Counted from the stretch's first letter, positions 17,833 to 28,020 are shown. The stretch is 64,000 nt of DNA from Marinobacter sp. LQ44 (GCF_001447155.2 NZ_CP014754.1:1426001-1490000); one strand, 5' to 3'. Made by a program: numbers and translations. The notes: generated from the letters alone by a model not told the origin.

Positions 17833-19128
17833 ATGTCTATCAGGCCCATAGCAGCAGGATTACTGTTCACCTTGATTCCGTGGACAGTTGCTGCAGACCA
17901 TGAAACATTCAGTTTATATACATTTGACTCTCCCCCCTACCAGCAGGCCAACCCGATCCCAGGCGGCCCGGAGGTGACCGGGGAAACGGTCGAGACCGTT
18001 CGATGCGCCATGAAACATGCGGGGGCGCAGGTAAACATTCGCCTGATGCCCCAGAACCGCGCCCGCTTCGCACTGCAGCGTCAACTCGTGGATGGCTACT
18101 TTGCCGTAGATCCATCACCCGATATGGATGAGGCAGCGGATATCAGCCACCCGGTGGCATTGGAAAAATGGTACTGGTTCTACCTTGGCCAACGCCCTGA
18201 CCCGACAACTGCAAAAATCGGTGTTGTCGGTGGCAGCAACGAAGAAGTCTGGCTCATCCAGAACGGCTTTGAGCCGTTTGTGACCGTCAGTTCAACCGAA
18301 CAATTACCGGCTTTGCTGAAACGCCAACGAATTGACCTTGCACTGATGGATCAACAGGTGATGGAGACACTGCGCGAAGACTCACTGGCACTTGGCCAAA
18401 CGCTGAACCGGGAATTCCTTCGTTACGCCCCGCTGCACCTCTATCTCAACCGACGATTTGTCAGCGAACACCCGGGGGTCCTGACCCGATTCAACCGTCA
18501 ATTGCCGGCGTGTATGGAGCAGCACATGCTGCTGTCTGCAGATGAGTATCAGCATGTAGCAGGGCAAGCCAGGGGGCTCATACAAGACCTGGAGCAACGT
18601 CTGAATCTGGCTCAGGCAATTCATCAGGGGCCAGTCTACGACAGCTTCACAGAGATTCTCACCCAGGACACCCTCTGGCAGGCTCTCGCCCCTGAGCAAC
18701 CGACACCCTTGGCCTCTGAGATACTCGGGCTACCGGCATCTCAGGCCCTGAAGCAGTGGCAAGACGAGCAAGGCGGATTGGTAACGGAACTTTTGCTGAC
18801 CGACAACAAGGGCGCATTGGTTGCCATGAGTCAGCTGTCATCCGATTACTGGCAGGGCGACGAGCCAAAGTTCCAGGAGATTGCCGTTGAAACCGAACGT
18901 GGTATGGAGCGCAAATCCGATTTGTGGATATCACCCATTCGCTACGATGCGTCTACCCGCCAGTTCCAGATTATCGTCAGTGTGCCCATCCCCCTGAAAG
19001 AGCCGAATAACGGCCTGGAAGGTATTCTGGCGATGGGGCTGGCCATCGAAAAAACGCTACACAACTACGAACGGCTGGCGCGGGCTCGTTCTGAGCAGGT
19101 CCCCATGGAGTTACCGGTAGCCGAGTAA
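17833..19128 (+). CDS. Exported solute-binding-like protein with a C-terminal sensor-like domain
   Basis: 431 residues from ATG 17833, with GGAGTCC upstream; a TTG 30 bases earlier is less likely. A signal peptide ends at TVAA. Residues 20-250 resemble family-3 periplasmic binding proteins (YTFDSPPYQ, later ADISHPVALEKWYWF). Residues 280-420 resemble the PAS/Cache-like half seen in periplasmic sensors (TELLLTDNKGALVAMS, LWISPIRYD). No membrane segment or output domain follows, so it may be a stand-alone binding protein. Its function is unknown. Confidence 0.6.
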   Translation: MSIRPIAAGLLFTLIPWTVAADHETFSLYTFDSPPYQQANPIPGGPEVTGETVETVRCAMKHAGAQVNIRLMPQNRARFALQRQLVDGYFAVDPSPDMDEAADISHPVALEKWYWFYLGQRPDPTTAKIGVVGGSNEEVWLIQNGFEPFVTVSSTEQLPALLKRQRIDLALMDQQVMETLREDSLALGQTLNREFLRYAPLHLYLNRRFVSEHPGVLTRFNRQLPACMEQHMLLSADEYQHVAGQARGLIQDLEQRLNLAQAIHQGPVYDSFTEILTQDTLWQALAPEQPTPLASEILGLPASQALKQWQDEQGGLVTELLLTDNKGALVAMSQLSSDYWQGDEPKFQEIAVETERGMERKSDLWISPIRYDASTRQFQIIVSVPIPLKEPNNGLEGILAMGLAIEKTLHNYERLARARSEQVPMELPVAE

Positions 19129-19133
19129 CACCC

Positions 19134-20822
19134 TCAGGCCGGCCCCAGCTCACAGGCCAGCACCAAAGCCCAGAACTCGGAAAAATCATTGACCACCACG
19201 TCCGGTTTGTCCGGGTGTTTGTGAGTGCCCGGAAAAATCCGGTTCAGCCAGGGCAAGTCCCACTGGGCACCGTTGAAGAACACCGACGTCATACCTGCCC
19301 GCTTCGCGGCAATCACATCGGTAGTAGAATCTCCCACGTACCACACACTCGGGTCCGGCGGGTAATCCAGTTTCTGCACCGCCAGCAGCAGCTGGTCCGG
19401 GTGCGGTTTTCTGAGCGGGGTATCATCGCCGCAAACATCCACATCGAACAGATGGGTCCAACCGGTGTCTTCCACCGCCGCCAGCTCGTGCTCAAAGAAC
19501 TCCCTATCCCGGTTGGTGATCACGCCCACCTGCATGCCCAGTCGTCGCAGCCCCTCCAATACTTCCCGGACTTTCGGCTCAAAGGCCTTCACCGTGCCGT
19601 AGTGCTTTCGGTAGTGGTGGTTAAACGCCTTGTGGGCAACCTGCTTGGCTTGCTGATCGTCCCCAAACAGCACCTCGAAAATATCAGTGCGGGAGATTTT
19701 CCGGTCTGCCTTTACCTTGGGGTGCAACTTGGCGTACTCCCGTACATAGGCCACCAGCCGGGCATCTTCCGGAGTTTTGCTGTCTTCCGGCGCCACCATC
19801 CGGTTCATCAGCCCCAGCGTGTGGAAATCCGGCAGCATATCGTCCACCGCGTGGTACATGGCGTCCAGGGTGTCCACCAGGGTGGCATGCCAGTCAAACA
19901 ACACCACCGCCGGGCGAATCAACTTCACCACCGCCGGGTGCCAATCCGGCTCAATACGCGGCTCCGGCCGTTCGGGTGGCGGGAAGGGCTTCGGGCGCAC
20001 TTCCGCCGGGCTGGCGGCGAACGCCTCAGGCTGTTCCCGCTCCAGCAACGCCAGCAAATCCATAAGGTCTTCAAAACTGTCGAGCACCGCCGCCGGTGCA
20101 TCCCGGGAGGTGAACCAGCTCGAAATCCGGTCTGACTCCCAGCAGGCGCCGTTGTAGAACACGCCGGACACCCCGGCACTGTGAGAGGTGAGCATATCGA
20201 CGTAGCTATCGCCCACATACCAGGCCCGGGCATCTGCCGGCAGCCCCAACTTCTCCAGGGTTCTGAGAATCACCTGCGGGTCGGGCTTGTATTCGGTCAC
20301 ATCATCAGCGCATACCGTTGCATCGAACAGATGATGCCATCGGCCCTCATCCACCGTTTGAAGTTCCTTGTCCAGAAACTCCCGGTTGCGGTTGGTCGAT
20401 ACCGCCAGCTTGATGCCCATGGCTTTCAGCGCGCACAGGTACTCATAGGCGCCGGGCTGAAAGGGTTTCACCTGGCCAAAATATTTCCGGTAAGCGTTGT
20501 TGTAGGCTTTGTGGGCAACCAGCTTGGCCGCTTTGTTATCACCGAAGATGGCGTTGAAGATGTCGGTTCTGGACACCCGCCGCTCCGCAAGAATCCTCGG
20601 ATGCAGGCGCCGAAAAATCCGGATGTAACGCACCAGCCGGGCATCGTCCTGCGTGCGGCACTGATCCTCCGGCAGCAACTTTTCCACCAGCCCCAGATCT
20701 TCCAGCTGCGGCAACATGTCTTCCATGGCGCTGAACATGGCATCGTGGGTGTCCACCAAAGTGCCGTGCCAGTCGAAGATCAGGACCGATGGGGGCTGTA
20801 TGCCTTCGTTCAGTGTGGTCAT
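19134..20822 (-). CDS. Tandem-duplicated HAD-superfamily hydrolase
   Basis: 562 residues made of two homologous HAD domains (about 10-260 and 295-555) joined by a Pro/Glu-rich linker. Both start with the same unusual motif I: FDWHGTLVDT in the first and FDWHATLVDT in the second, where the usual DxD is DxH. Motif II STNRN/ITNRD and motif III/IV WYVGDSYVD/WYVGDSTTD are present in both. The cap regions (ISRTDIF, HKAYNNAYRK/HKAFNHHYRK) are also duplicated. Substrate unknown; phosphoglycolate-phosphatase-like annotation would be loose. It stands alone, convergent with the gene before it. Confidence 0.85.
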   Translation of the reverse strand: MTTLNEGIQPPSVLIFDWHGTLVDTHDAMFSAMEDMLPQLEDLGLVEKLLPEDQCRTQDDARLVRYIRIFRRLHPRILAERRVSRTDIFNAIFGDNKAAKLVAHKAYNNAYRKYFGQVKPFQPGAYEYLCALKAMGIKLAVSTNRNREFLDKELQTVDEGRWHHLFDATVCADDVTEYKPDPQVILRTLEKLGLPADARAWYVGDSYVDMLTSHSAGVSGVFYNGACWESDRISSWFTSRDAPAAVLDSFEDLMDLLALLEREQPEAFAASPAEVRPKPFPPPERPEPRIEPDWHPAVVKLIRPAVVLFDWHATLVDTLDAMYHAVDDMLPDFHTLGLMNRMVAPEDSKTPEDARLVAYVREYAKLHPKVKADRKISRTDIFEVLFGDDQQAKQVAHKAFNHHYRKHYGTVKAFEPKVREVLEGLRRLGMQVGVITNRDREFFEHELAAVEDTGWTHLFDVDVCGDDTPLRKPHPDQLLLAVQKLDYPPDPSVWYVGDSTTDVIAAKRAGMTSVFFNGAQWDLPWLNRIFPGTHKHPDKPDVVVNDFSEFWALVLACELGPA

Positions 20823-20894
20823 AACAAAACCTTCGCCGTTTCAGTTACGTATATCTCCAAAACTCATACCTTCAGTTAAAACCAAAAGTCCCGA

Positions 20895-21038
20895 ATGCAC
20901 AAAAAACCACACTTGCCCGAGAAAACCTGCCCGGTGTGCCAGCGCCCGTTCAACTGGCGCAAGAAATGGGCAAAAGACTGGGACCAGGTTCGCTATTGCA
21001 GCGAACGGTGCCGCCGTAATCGGAGTCCGCAGCCATGA
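20895..21038 (+). CDS. DUF2256 small zinc-finger-like protein
   Basis: 47 residues from ATG 20895: [20 protein letters not shown], then a basic Trp-rich stretch, [11 protein letters not shown] and the stop. The CPVC...YCSERC pattern gives four cysteines suited to one zinc site and is typical of DUF2256, a family found beside cryptochrome/photolyase genes. Its last bases overlap the photolyase start (ATGA), so the two are coupled. No function is known; a link to photolyase activity is inferred from position. Confidence 0.85.
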   Translation: MHKKPHLPEKTCPVCQRPFNWRKKWAKDWDQVRYCSERCRRNRSPQP

Positions 21039-22555
21039 CCACCGTGGTCTGGTTCAAACGGGATTTGCGCACCCGCGATCACGCCCCATTGGTGGCTGCC
21101 GCCAATCTGGGGGAGCCGGTTATTGCACTGTACGTGATTGAAGACGACTACTGGCAGCAACCGGATACCAGCGGGCGGCAATGGTGTTTTATCCGGGATT
21201 CCCTGGAGGACCTCGATAAGCAGCTGCGCAAAGCGGGCAACCAACTGGTGGTGCTGCGAGGGACCGTCATCGGGGCCCTGAGTGAGCTCAAGGCAAGCCA
21301 TGCCATTGAGCGTGTGTTTTGCCATCAGGAAACTGGCGGGCAATGGACCTTCGAGCGCGACAAAGCGGTTATCCAGTGGTGCTCCGACAACCAGATAGAG
21401 TTCCGGGAGTGGAACCAGTTCGGGGTGGTACGCCGGCTCAAAGACCGGGACATATGGGACAAAACCTGGACAGAACTGATGAGGCAGCCCGTACTTGAGG
21501 CACCTGGCTCCGTGCCATTTGCCGGCGCCATTCAGGGTGTAGCCTGGCGCGGTATCGAACCCGGCGCCACCGCAGCAGACCGGTGCCCGGATCGGCAAAC
21601 CGGCGGCAGCATTCGCGGCGAGACGTTACTGGCGTCGTTTCTGGAACGCCGCTGCGTGGGTTACCAGTACAACATTTCCAGCCCCAACACTGCCGTGCGC
21701 GCCTGCTCCCGGCTGAGCCCTCATATCGCCTATGGCACGGTCAGCCTCCGAGAAATTTACCAACAGGCCAAGGCTGCCGGCATTCACCGTAATACCCTGC
21801 CCCGGAAACAGAAAAGCCTGACCAGCTTTCGCTCCCGGTTGCACTGGCATTGTCATTTTATCCAGAAACTCGAAGACGAACCGGAGCTGGAATTTCGCGC
21901 CATGCACCGGGAACTGGAGGGCATAAAAACCGGGCCGAACGATTCCGAACGGCTGCAGCGCTGGCAGCAAGGGCAAACCGGTTGGCCTCTGGTGGATGCC
22001 TGCATGCGCAGCCTGCAACACACCGGCTGGCTCAATTTCCGAATGCGGGCAATGCTGATGTCGGTAGCCAGCTACCAACTGTGGTTGCACTGGCGTGAAC
22101 CTGCCCTGCACCTGGCGCGACTGTTTACCGATTTCGAGCCGGGCATTCACTATTCCCAGATCCAGATGCAATCTGGCCTGACCGGCATCAACGCCCTGCG
22201 CATCTATAATCCGGTGCTGCAAAGCCAGAAGCTGGACCCGCACGGCGAGTTTATCCGCCGCTGGATTCCGGAGCTGGCCGGGGTTCCCGAAGAAATGATC
22301 CATACCCCTTGGTTAATGACACCCGCCCAGAAAGCGAAGTTCGGCGGCAACACCTACATTGCGCCGGTATGTGACCATGAACAGGCGGCCCGGGCGGCGC
22401 GCAAAGCGGTGGGCGACTTCCGAAAACAACACGTCAGCCGGGAAGAGACTGGCCGGGTGCTGCACCGCCACGGCAGCCGCAAGGGGCCGCATCAAACACG
22501 GCCGAAACCGGCAAGCCAGCCGCCGCCGGACAACCAGCTATCGCTGTTTGACTGA
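21035..22555 (+). CDS. Cryptochrome/deoxyribodipyrimidine photolyase family flavoprotein
   Basis: 506 residues: [19 protein letters not shown] is the classic photolyase N-terminus (antenna domain). The FAD domain holds [27 protein letters not shown] and [14 protein letters not shown]. It lacks the iron-sulfur cysteines of the other photolyase-like gene. It is likely a light-driven repair enzyme or light sensor. It is translationally coupled to the DUF2256 gene. Its 3' end overlaps the convergent antiporter operon by 18 bases. Confidence 0.9.
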   Translation: MTTVVWFKRDLRTRDHAPLVAAANLGEPVIALYVIEDDYWQQPDTSGRQWCFIRDSLEDLDKQLRKAGNQLVVLRGTVIGALSELKASHAIERVFCHQETGGQWTFERDKAVIQWCSDNQIEFREWNQFGVVRRLKDRDIWDKTWTELMRQPVLEAPGSVPFAGAIQGVAWRGIEPGATAADRCPDRQTGGSIRGETLLASFLERRCVGYQYNISSPNTAVRACSRLSPHIAYGTVSLREIYQQAKAAGIHRNTLPRKQKSLTSFRSRLHWHCHFIQKLEDEPELEFRAMHRELEGIKTGPNDSERLQRWQQGQTGWPLVDACMRSLQHTGWLNFRMRAMLMSVASYQLWLHWREPALHLARLFTDFEPGIHYSQIQMQSGLTGINALRIYNPVLQSQKLDPHGEFIRRWIPELAGVPEEMIHTPWLMTPAQKAKFGGNTYIAPVCDHEQAARAARKAVGDFRKQHVSREETGRVLHRHGSRKGPHQTRPKPASQPPPDNQLSLFD

Positions 22556-24016
22556 GCGCCAGGCCAGCGCCGCGATAGCCGTCGCCGCCAGAATGGGCCA
22601 GAACAGGCTCCAGGCCTCATAAACCATGGTGGCTAGCCAGGCTTTATCCGGCACGGCCCCGGGCCAGGGCAACCACCAGAACAGTACCAGGCTGCCAGCC
22701 GTGGCCAGGCCCCAGCCCAGATACATAAACGCAGGATTGCTGCCACCACTGGCAGCTGCCCGCTGCACCCACAAAAAACGCCATACCAGTAGCATGGTGG
22801 CCACAGCACCCGCGCTCATCAGCATGGGCAGGTAGGGCGCCATCGCAAACTCGAAGTTGCCCGGCTTGAGCAGGTCCTTCATGGCCAGCTTGCTGGCAGC
22901 GCCACTGGTAAACGGCAGCCCCGCAAGGGACAGCCCCGGCAATGCGATCAACAGCCACAACAGCCATTGGCCACCCCGTCCCGCCGGCAAAGCCATGGCA
23001 GTAGAGAGAAACAAGCTACCTTTGGCCAGACCATGATGCAGAACGTAAAGCGCCATCACCGCAAACAGCGGGCCCGCATACTCGGCATTGGCCAGCGCCG
23101 CGCCCACCATCAGTGTCATCAGGCCCATCTGGCTAATGCTGGAATAGGCCAACACGGTTTTCGGGCGCCGCTGGCGAACACCCAGCACAGCACCACCCAG
23201 GGAACCGACAGCGCCCAGGATCACCAGCGCATTGCCCCAATCCGGCAAAGACACCTCACCAAACGGCAAAGTGACCAGCCAACCCAATAGGCCGGCTTTG
23301 ATCATGGCGCCACTGAGCACCGCACTGGCTGGCGTCGGCGCGACCGGGTGCGCCAGGGGCAACCAGAAATGCAGAAGAGGCAAACCCGCTTTTACCCCAA
23401 AACCCGATAGCAACAGCAGCATGATCAACCAGCGCCGGTCGGCCTCCGCCACGGCGGCAGGCAGATCGGCCAACAAGCCACTACCTGCCTGCTGGGCGGC
23501 CATCAAAAGGCCGGACAGAATGGCCATTTCACCCACCACCGCCATGGCCAGGTAGACGCGCCCCGCGTGGTTGGCCTCTCCCGTTCCCTCGTGCACCACC
23601 AGGCCATAACCGGCAAAGGTCATCAGGGCGAAGAAGCTATAGAAGCTGGCAATATCCTGGGCCATCACCAGCCCCAGATTGCCAGCCAGAGTGAGTGCCC
23701 AGAACACACAGAAACGCCGCAGGTAATGCACCTTCAGATAGCCGACGGCGAAGACACCGGCCGCCAGCCAAAGCGTTGCCGTCAGAACCAGGAATACCTG
23801 GCGCAGCTCATCCAGCCCCCACAGGCCGCCTAACAGCAGCCCCGGCAATTCAAGGGACGCGTCTGGCCCCAATATCAGGCCTGCCAACAAGGCGGGCAAG
23901 GGCAACACGGGCAAACAGTAACGATAAGCCTGCTGCCAATCGGGTCGCAGCGCCAGTAACAATGAGGCCAGCGGCAGGATAATCGCCAACAACAGCAAGA
24001 GGTTTGACGCAAACAT
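22538..24016 (-). CDS. NuoL/M/N-like antiporter subunit, third copy of the Mrp-type operon
   Basis: 492-residue polytopic protein with about 14 hydrophobic segments. Proton_antipo_M features are GVKAGLPLLHFWLPLAHPV (conserved Lys and the HxWLP motif) and QRRPKTVLAYSSISQMG. ATG 24016 shares one base with the previous stop (TGATG). It is the last gene of the operon and overlaps the convergent photolyase gene by 18 bases. Known Mrp systems have only two such subunits (MrpA, MrpD), so this is the extra member. It may carry one ion-translocation channel of the complex. Confidence 0.83.
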   Translation of the reverse strand: MFASNLLLLLAIILPLASLLLALRPDWQQAYRYCLPVLPLPALLAGLILGPDASLELPGLLLGGLWGLDELRQVFLVLTATLWLAAGVFAVGYLKVHYLRRFCVFWALTLAGNLGLVMAQDIASFYSFFALMTFAGYGLVVHEGTGEANHAGRVYLAMAVVGEMAILSGLLMAAQQAGSGLLADLPAAVAEADRRWLIMLLLLSGFGVKAGLPLLHFWLPLAHPVAPTPASAVLSGAMIKAGLLGWLVTLPFGEVSLPDWGNALVILGAVGSLGGAVLGVRQRRPKTVLAYSSISQMGLMTLMVGAALANAEYAGPLFAVMALYVLHHGLAKGSLFLSTAMALPAGRGGQWLLWLLIALPGLSLAGLPFTSGAASKLAMKDLLKPGNFEFAMAPYLPMLMSAGAVATMLLVWRFLWVQRAAASGGSNPAFMYLGWGLATAGSLVLFWWLPWPGAVPDKAWLATMVYEAWSLFWPILAATAIAALAWRSVKQR

Positions 24017-25512
24017 CACAGCGCCACCTCCCTTGCCACAATCAACTCAGCCCAACTCAGGGGGCTGAACGGCAGGTTGGCGATCAGCCCGGCTACCAGC
24101 ATAAGAGCGGCAGTAATTAACGGTGGCCATAGCAGCCAGGCGCTGGTTTCAAGGCGTCCCCAACGGCGCTCGTGGGGCCACGGCTCGCACTGTTCGGCAA
24201 ACCAGAGCCGGTGCAGTATCGGGAGAAAATACGCCGCATTGAGCAGACTGCTGATCACCAACACCGCTACTACCCAATCCATACCGACCGCGAGTGCACC
24301 GCTGCCCATGGTCCATTTGGTAATAAACCCCGCCAACGGTGGGGCACCAATCATGCCAAAGGCGCCCAAGGTAAACGCCACCGAAGTGCCCGGCATGCGT
24401 TTGCCTGCACCGTCCAGTTCATCGATGCGGTGCACTCCGAGAGTTTCAGCGTAATTCCCGGCGCAGAAAAACAGGGTGATTTTCATGATGCCCTGATGCA
24501 CCAGATGCACCAGGCCACCGGCCACGCCCACGGGCCCGAACAGGCACAACCCCAGCACGATGTAGGACACCTGGCTGACCGTTGAAAACGCCAGCCGACG
24601 TTTCAGGTCAACCTGGTACAAGGCACGGGTGGAGCCATAGATAATGGTGAAGGCTGCCACGACCGAAAGCCCGGCCAGCAGCCCCATGTCTTTGGCCGCT
24701 TCCAACCCGTAGATCTCAAAGACCACGCGGATAATGCCAAAGGCACCAGCTTTCACCACCGCCACGGCATGCAACAGGGCACTGACCGGTGCCGGCGCTA
24801 CCATTGCCTGGGGCAGCCAGCCGTGGAATGGCACCAGGGCTGCTTTTACCCCCAGTCCGACCATCATCAGCACGAAAATGATCGTCAGAGGCCCCTGCAT
24901 GGATGGGTCAACCTCTGAGAAGTAGCCCCCTTCCTGGAATCTGAGATCCCCCACCAGGCCGTGCAGCCAGGCAATGGCAAACAGCAAAACCGCGCCACCG
25001 GTAAGGGTGTAGATAATGTAGTTACGCCCGGCCCTCAGCGCTTTGGTCGTGCCACGATGTACCACCAGCGGATAGGTGGAAAGGGTGAGCATTTCGTAGA
25101 ACAGAAAGAAGGTGAACAGGTTGCCCGCCAGGGCAATACCCATGGTACTGGCGACACACAGGCTGAAGAACCCGAAAAACCGGCTCCGGTTCGGGGAATC
25201 CTCAAGATAGCCCACAGCATAGATGGTGGTCAGCAACCACAGCAGGGCAGACAACCCGGCAAACAACATCGACAGCGCATCAGCCCGCAGCACGAATTCC
25301 ACACCAGGTACCATGGTGAACGCGGCCTCGTACTCGCGCCCCTGGGCCACACCCCAGATCATCAACCCAACCAGGGCAATCTTCAGAATGGCGGCTGCCA
25401 GGTTAATGATGGTTCTCAGACGATGCCCTTTCTCCGGCACAGCGAACAGAACCACCGACGCCAGCAACGAAGTCATCAGCGCAAAAACCGGCATTAATAC
25501 ACTCAGGGTCAT
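24016..25512 (-). CDS. NuoL/M/N-like antiporter subunit, second copy (MrpA-N or MrpD-like)
   Basis: 498-residue membrane protein. Visible are FYEMLTLSTYPLVVHRGT (the conserved Glu of the family), GLGVKAALVPFHGWLPQAMV (Lys plus HGWLP) and KRRLAFSTVSQVSYI. It starts with an ATGA overlap from the previous gene. It most resembles the N-terminal antiporter module that is part of the long MrpA in seven-gene Mrp systems, but the MrpA C-terminal part is not attached here and is encoded separately upstream in the operon. Confidence 0.83.
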   Translation of the reverse strand: MTLSVLMPVFALMTSLLASVVLFAVPEKGHRLRTIINLAAAILKIALVGLMIWGVAQGREYEAAFTMVPGVEFVLRADALSMLFAGLSALLWLLTTIYAVGYLEDSPNRSRFFGFFSLCVASTMGIALAGNLFTFFLFYEMLTLSTYPLVVHRGTTKALRAGRNYIIYTLTGGAVLLFAIAWLHGLVGDLRFQEGGYFSEVDPSMQGPLTIIFVLMMVGLGVKAALVPFHGWLPQAMVAPAPVSALLHAVAVVKAGAFGIIRVVFEIYGLEAAKDMGLLAGLSVVAAFTIIYGSTRALYQVDLKRRLAFSTVSQVSYIVLGLCLFGPVGVAGGLVHLVHQGIMKITLFFCAGNYAETLGVHRIDELDGAGKRMPGTSVAFTLGAFGMIGAPPLAGFITKWTMGSGALAVGMDWVVAVLVISSLLNAAYFLPILHRLWFAEQCEPWPHERRWGRLETSAWLLWPPLITAALMLVAGLIANLPFSPLSWAELIVAREVAL

Positions 25513-26975
25513 CGGCTGCCCCCCTCAAACGGCAAGGACATCACCGACAACACCGGCTCCGCCACCAGGCCAAGGCCAAGCGACAGCAACGCAAGAATCA
25601 TCGGTATCACCTCCAGGCTCCTGGACGGGTGATAGAACTGGTCCGTGTCTGTCGCTTCAATGAACGACGCCCGGTAAACCCGGAAGACATAGGCGGCAGA
25701 AAGCAAACCACCCGCCAGCAGAACCCCCAGCCACCACCATTGGCCACTGGCCAGGCTGGCCTGGAGGAGCAACCACTTCGCAGCAAAGCCCCCGGTAGGC
25801 GGCAGCCCCATCAACGACACCCCGGCCAGCCCGAAAGAAAACAGCGAGAACGGCAGGAACCGGCTGACACCCGCCAGGGCATCCACCCGGTTGCTGCCTA
25901 CCGACATGATCAGATTGCCGGCGGCCAGAAACATCGCGGCCTTGGCCAGGGCATGGCTGACCACCTGCAGGGTAATGCCCTGTTGCGCCTGCTGGGATAT
26001 GGCGTCGGTGACGCCCCAGGTGAGTGGGAACAGCAAAAACAGATAGCCAATCTGCGCCACGGAGGAATAGGCAACCACCTGTTTCAGTTTGGCCTGCCGG
26101 AACGCCAGCCAGCTACCCCAGATAACCGCCAAACTACCCAACACGCCTATCAACTGAGCCAGGGCATAGCCACCCAGGTCGCCTCCCAGGTCCAGCCAAA
26201 GCCTGGCGGCAATGTAGAACGAGGCTTTGACCACTAACGCAGACAACAGCGCACTGACCGGCGACTTGGCGATGCCATGGGCCGGCGGCAACCAGCCATG
26301 CATCGGGAACAGCGCGGTTTTCAGGGCCAGGCCCAGCAGCATCAGAATCAGCGGGAAGGTCAGGCCCGACTGAACATCACCGCTATTCATCAGCTCGGTC
26401 ACGCCTGCCAGCGACAGGGTGCCAAACTGGCCGTAAATCAGGGCCACACCAAGCAGGTACGCCAGGGAACCCAGCAAAGCCGCCATCAGGTAGCGAATGG
26501 CAGCCCTGAGTGCGTCCGCCTGGCCGCCCAACGCCACTAGCCCCACGGCGGCAAGGCTGATCAGCTCCAGCCCCACATACAGATTGAACAGATCGCCGCC
26601 CAGCCAGACCGCGTTCAGCCCGGCCCAAAGAAACCAGAACAGCGGCCAGAAATACCGGTGCCACGGCTTGCCGGGGGCCAGGTAGATGCTGGCGTGCCAG
26701 CCGCAAGCGGCCGCTACCAGAGCCGTCAGCAACACGAAGGTTACCGCCAGGCCATCCACACGCAGCTCAATGCCCAGTGGCGCCTGCCAACCACCGAGCA
26801 GGTAAAGAAAACCGCCCTCGCTGGCCACGGCGGCCCACAAGCCCAGAGACACCAACACCTGCACCAGGATGCCAAGCCAGGTCACCACCCGGCCTTTGCT
26901 GAAATCCAGCAACAGGGTCAGCACCGCCCAGGCCAGGGGTGTGAACAACAATCCCGCCATTAACCACAAGGTCAT
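25509..26975 (-). CDS. mrpD: Cation/proton antiporter subunit D
   Basis: 488 residues, about 14 membrane segments. LYVGLELISLAAVGLVALGG holds the family Glu. LGLALKTALFPMHGWLPPAH and KLKQVVAYSSVAQIGYL are the core channel motifs. It directly follows the NuoK-like subunit C gene with a 4-base overlap, the normal C-D order in mrp/mnh operons, so I assign it as MrpD. The complex exchanges Na+ (or K+) for H+ and supports pH and salt homeostasis. Confidence 0.86.
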   Translation of the reverse strand: MTLWLMAGLLFTPLAWAVLTLLLDFSKGRVVTWLGILVQVLVSLGLWAAVASEGGFLYLLGGWQAPLGIELRVDGLAVTFVLLTALVAAACGWHASIYLAPGKPWHRYFWPLFWFLWAGLNAVWLGGDLFNLYVGLELISLAAVGLVALGGQADALRAAIRYLMAALLGSLAYLLGVALIYGQFGTLSLAGVTELMNSGDVQSGLTFPLILMLLGLALKTALFPMHGWLPPAHGIAKSPVSALLSALVVKASFYIAARLWLDLGGDLGGYALAQLIGVLGSLAVIWGSWLAFRQAKLKQVVAYSSVAQIGYLFLLFPLTWGVTDAISQQAQQGITLQVVSHALAKAAMFLAAGNLIMSVGSNRVDALAGVSRFLPFSLFSFGLAGVSLMGLPPTGGFAAKWLLLQASLASGQWWWLGVLLAGGLLSAAYVFRVYRASFIEATDTDQFYHPSRSLEVIPMILALLSLGLGLVAEPVLSVMSLPFEGGSR

Positions 26976-27322
26976 TCGGGAGCACCCTCCCGGTTCACAG
27001 CCCGAGCCTTGGGCCTGGCATTTTCCCGGGCCGGCTCAGCCAGCGTAGTCTGGCCTGACAAATGGTAGTACCGGCGGATTAACACCACGGCCAGTGCCGT
27101 CGCTGCGATAGCCACCACAATGCCGGTGAGCACCAGGGCCTGGGGCACAGGATCTGGCTGACCGTTGCGCTGAGCCAGGCCAACCATGATCAGAAATACG
27201 CCGGAACCGATCAGGTTGAACGCCATCAACTTGCGCAGCAGGTGCTGCTGGCGCAGAAACCCGAACAGACCAATACCACACAAGGCAACGCCAGCGAATG
27301 CATACAACAGGGCCGAGGTCAT
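26972..27322 (-). CDS. mrpC: Cation/proton antiporter subunit C (NuoK-like)
   Basis: 116 residues with three helices: LYAFAGVALCGIGLFGFL, AFNLIGSGVFLIMVGL and ALVLTGIVVAIAATALAVVL, the NuoK/MrpC layout. A charged C-terminal tail of about 30 residues extends beyond the usual end. It overlaps both neighbours by 4 bases, showing translational coupling through the operon. Confidence 0.88.
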   Translation of the reverse strand: MTSALLYAFAGVALCGIGLFGFLRQQHLLRKLMAFNLIGSGVFLIMVGLAQRNGQPDPVPQALVLTGIVVAIAATALAVVLIRRYYHLSGQTTLAEPARENARPKARAVNREGAPE

Positions 27323-28020
27323 CCGCGCTCCCCTTCTTCCGGTTCTTCAGCGCCGTTAACCGGTGCCGACACAAACAGAGCCAGCAATACCATCGCAATG
27401 GAGAACGTAAGCACGGTTTCGATGACCAGGATCAGAGGTTTGTTAAAGGCTTCCGGGTACGCCAGGAACGCATCGCCGGCCAGGGCACTGGCCACCGCCA
27501 CCAGAAGGAATACGGAAAAGCCCAGGGCCAGCCCAAAACGCAACAACACGCCGGGGCGCAGAAATTCCATCGGGATCCCGCCAAGGCGCATCATCACACC
27601 CGACGCCGCCAACACGGCCCCGGCCTGGAACGCTCCTCCGGGGCGGTCGGAACCCGCCCACAACAGGTAGCCGGCAAGTACCAGCATCAACGGTACAAAC
27701 CAGCGCTGCAGGGCATACAACAAGGAATCTGAAGTGCGCAGGAGAGGATCTTCCAGGGACGTCGTTTTCGCCATGGAGATACCCGCAATCCCGGCGATGA
27801 CCAACACGCCGATCTCAAGCAGCGTGTCGTAACTGCGAAAGTTCAACAGCACAGCGGTGATTGGGTGCTCTACCCCACTGGCCTCCAGGTTCTCCACCAG
27901 CAGTCCGGGCAGGTCGACCGGCGCCTGGGTACCGGAAATCTGCCAGACCGTGATCATCAGGGCACCGGCAAAGGCCAGACACACTGCGGCGAGGATGGTA
28001 ACGCCAAAAAAACGCATCAT
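27319..28020 (-). CDS. mrpB: Fused MbhE-like/MrpA-tail and MrpB subunit
   Basis: 233 residues. The first 100 contain FRSYDTLLEIGVLVIAGIAG, matching the 'DTLGE' region found at the C-terminus of MrpA (the separate MbhE protein of membrane-bound hydrogenases). Residues 100-225 are the MrpB domain, with DRPGGAFQAGAVLAASGVMM. So one gene carries two pieces that are elsewhere split between the MrpA tail and MrpB. It overlaps both neighbours by 4 bases. Confidence 0.83.
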   Translation of the reverse strand: MMRFFGVTILAAVCLAFAGALMITVWQISGTQAPVDLPGLLVENLEASGVEHPITAVLLNFRSYDTLLEIGVLVIAGIAGISMAKTTSLEDPLLRTSDSLLYALQRWFVPLMLVLAGYLLWAGSDRPGGAFQAGAVLAASGVMMRLGGIPMEFLRPGVLLRFGLALGFSVFLLVAVASALAGDAFLAYPEAFNKPLILVIETVLTFSIAMVLLALFVSAPVNGAEEPEEGERG

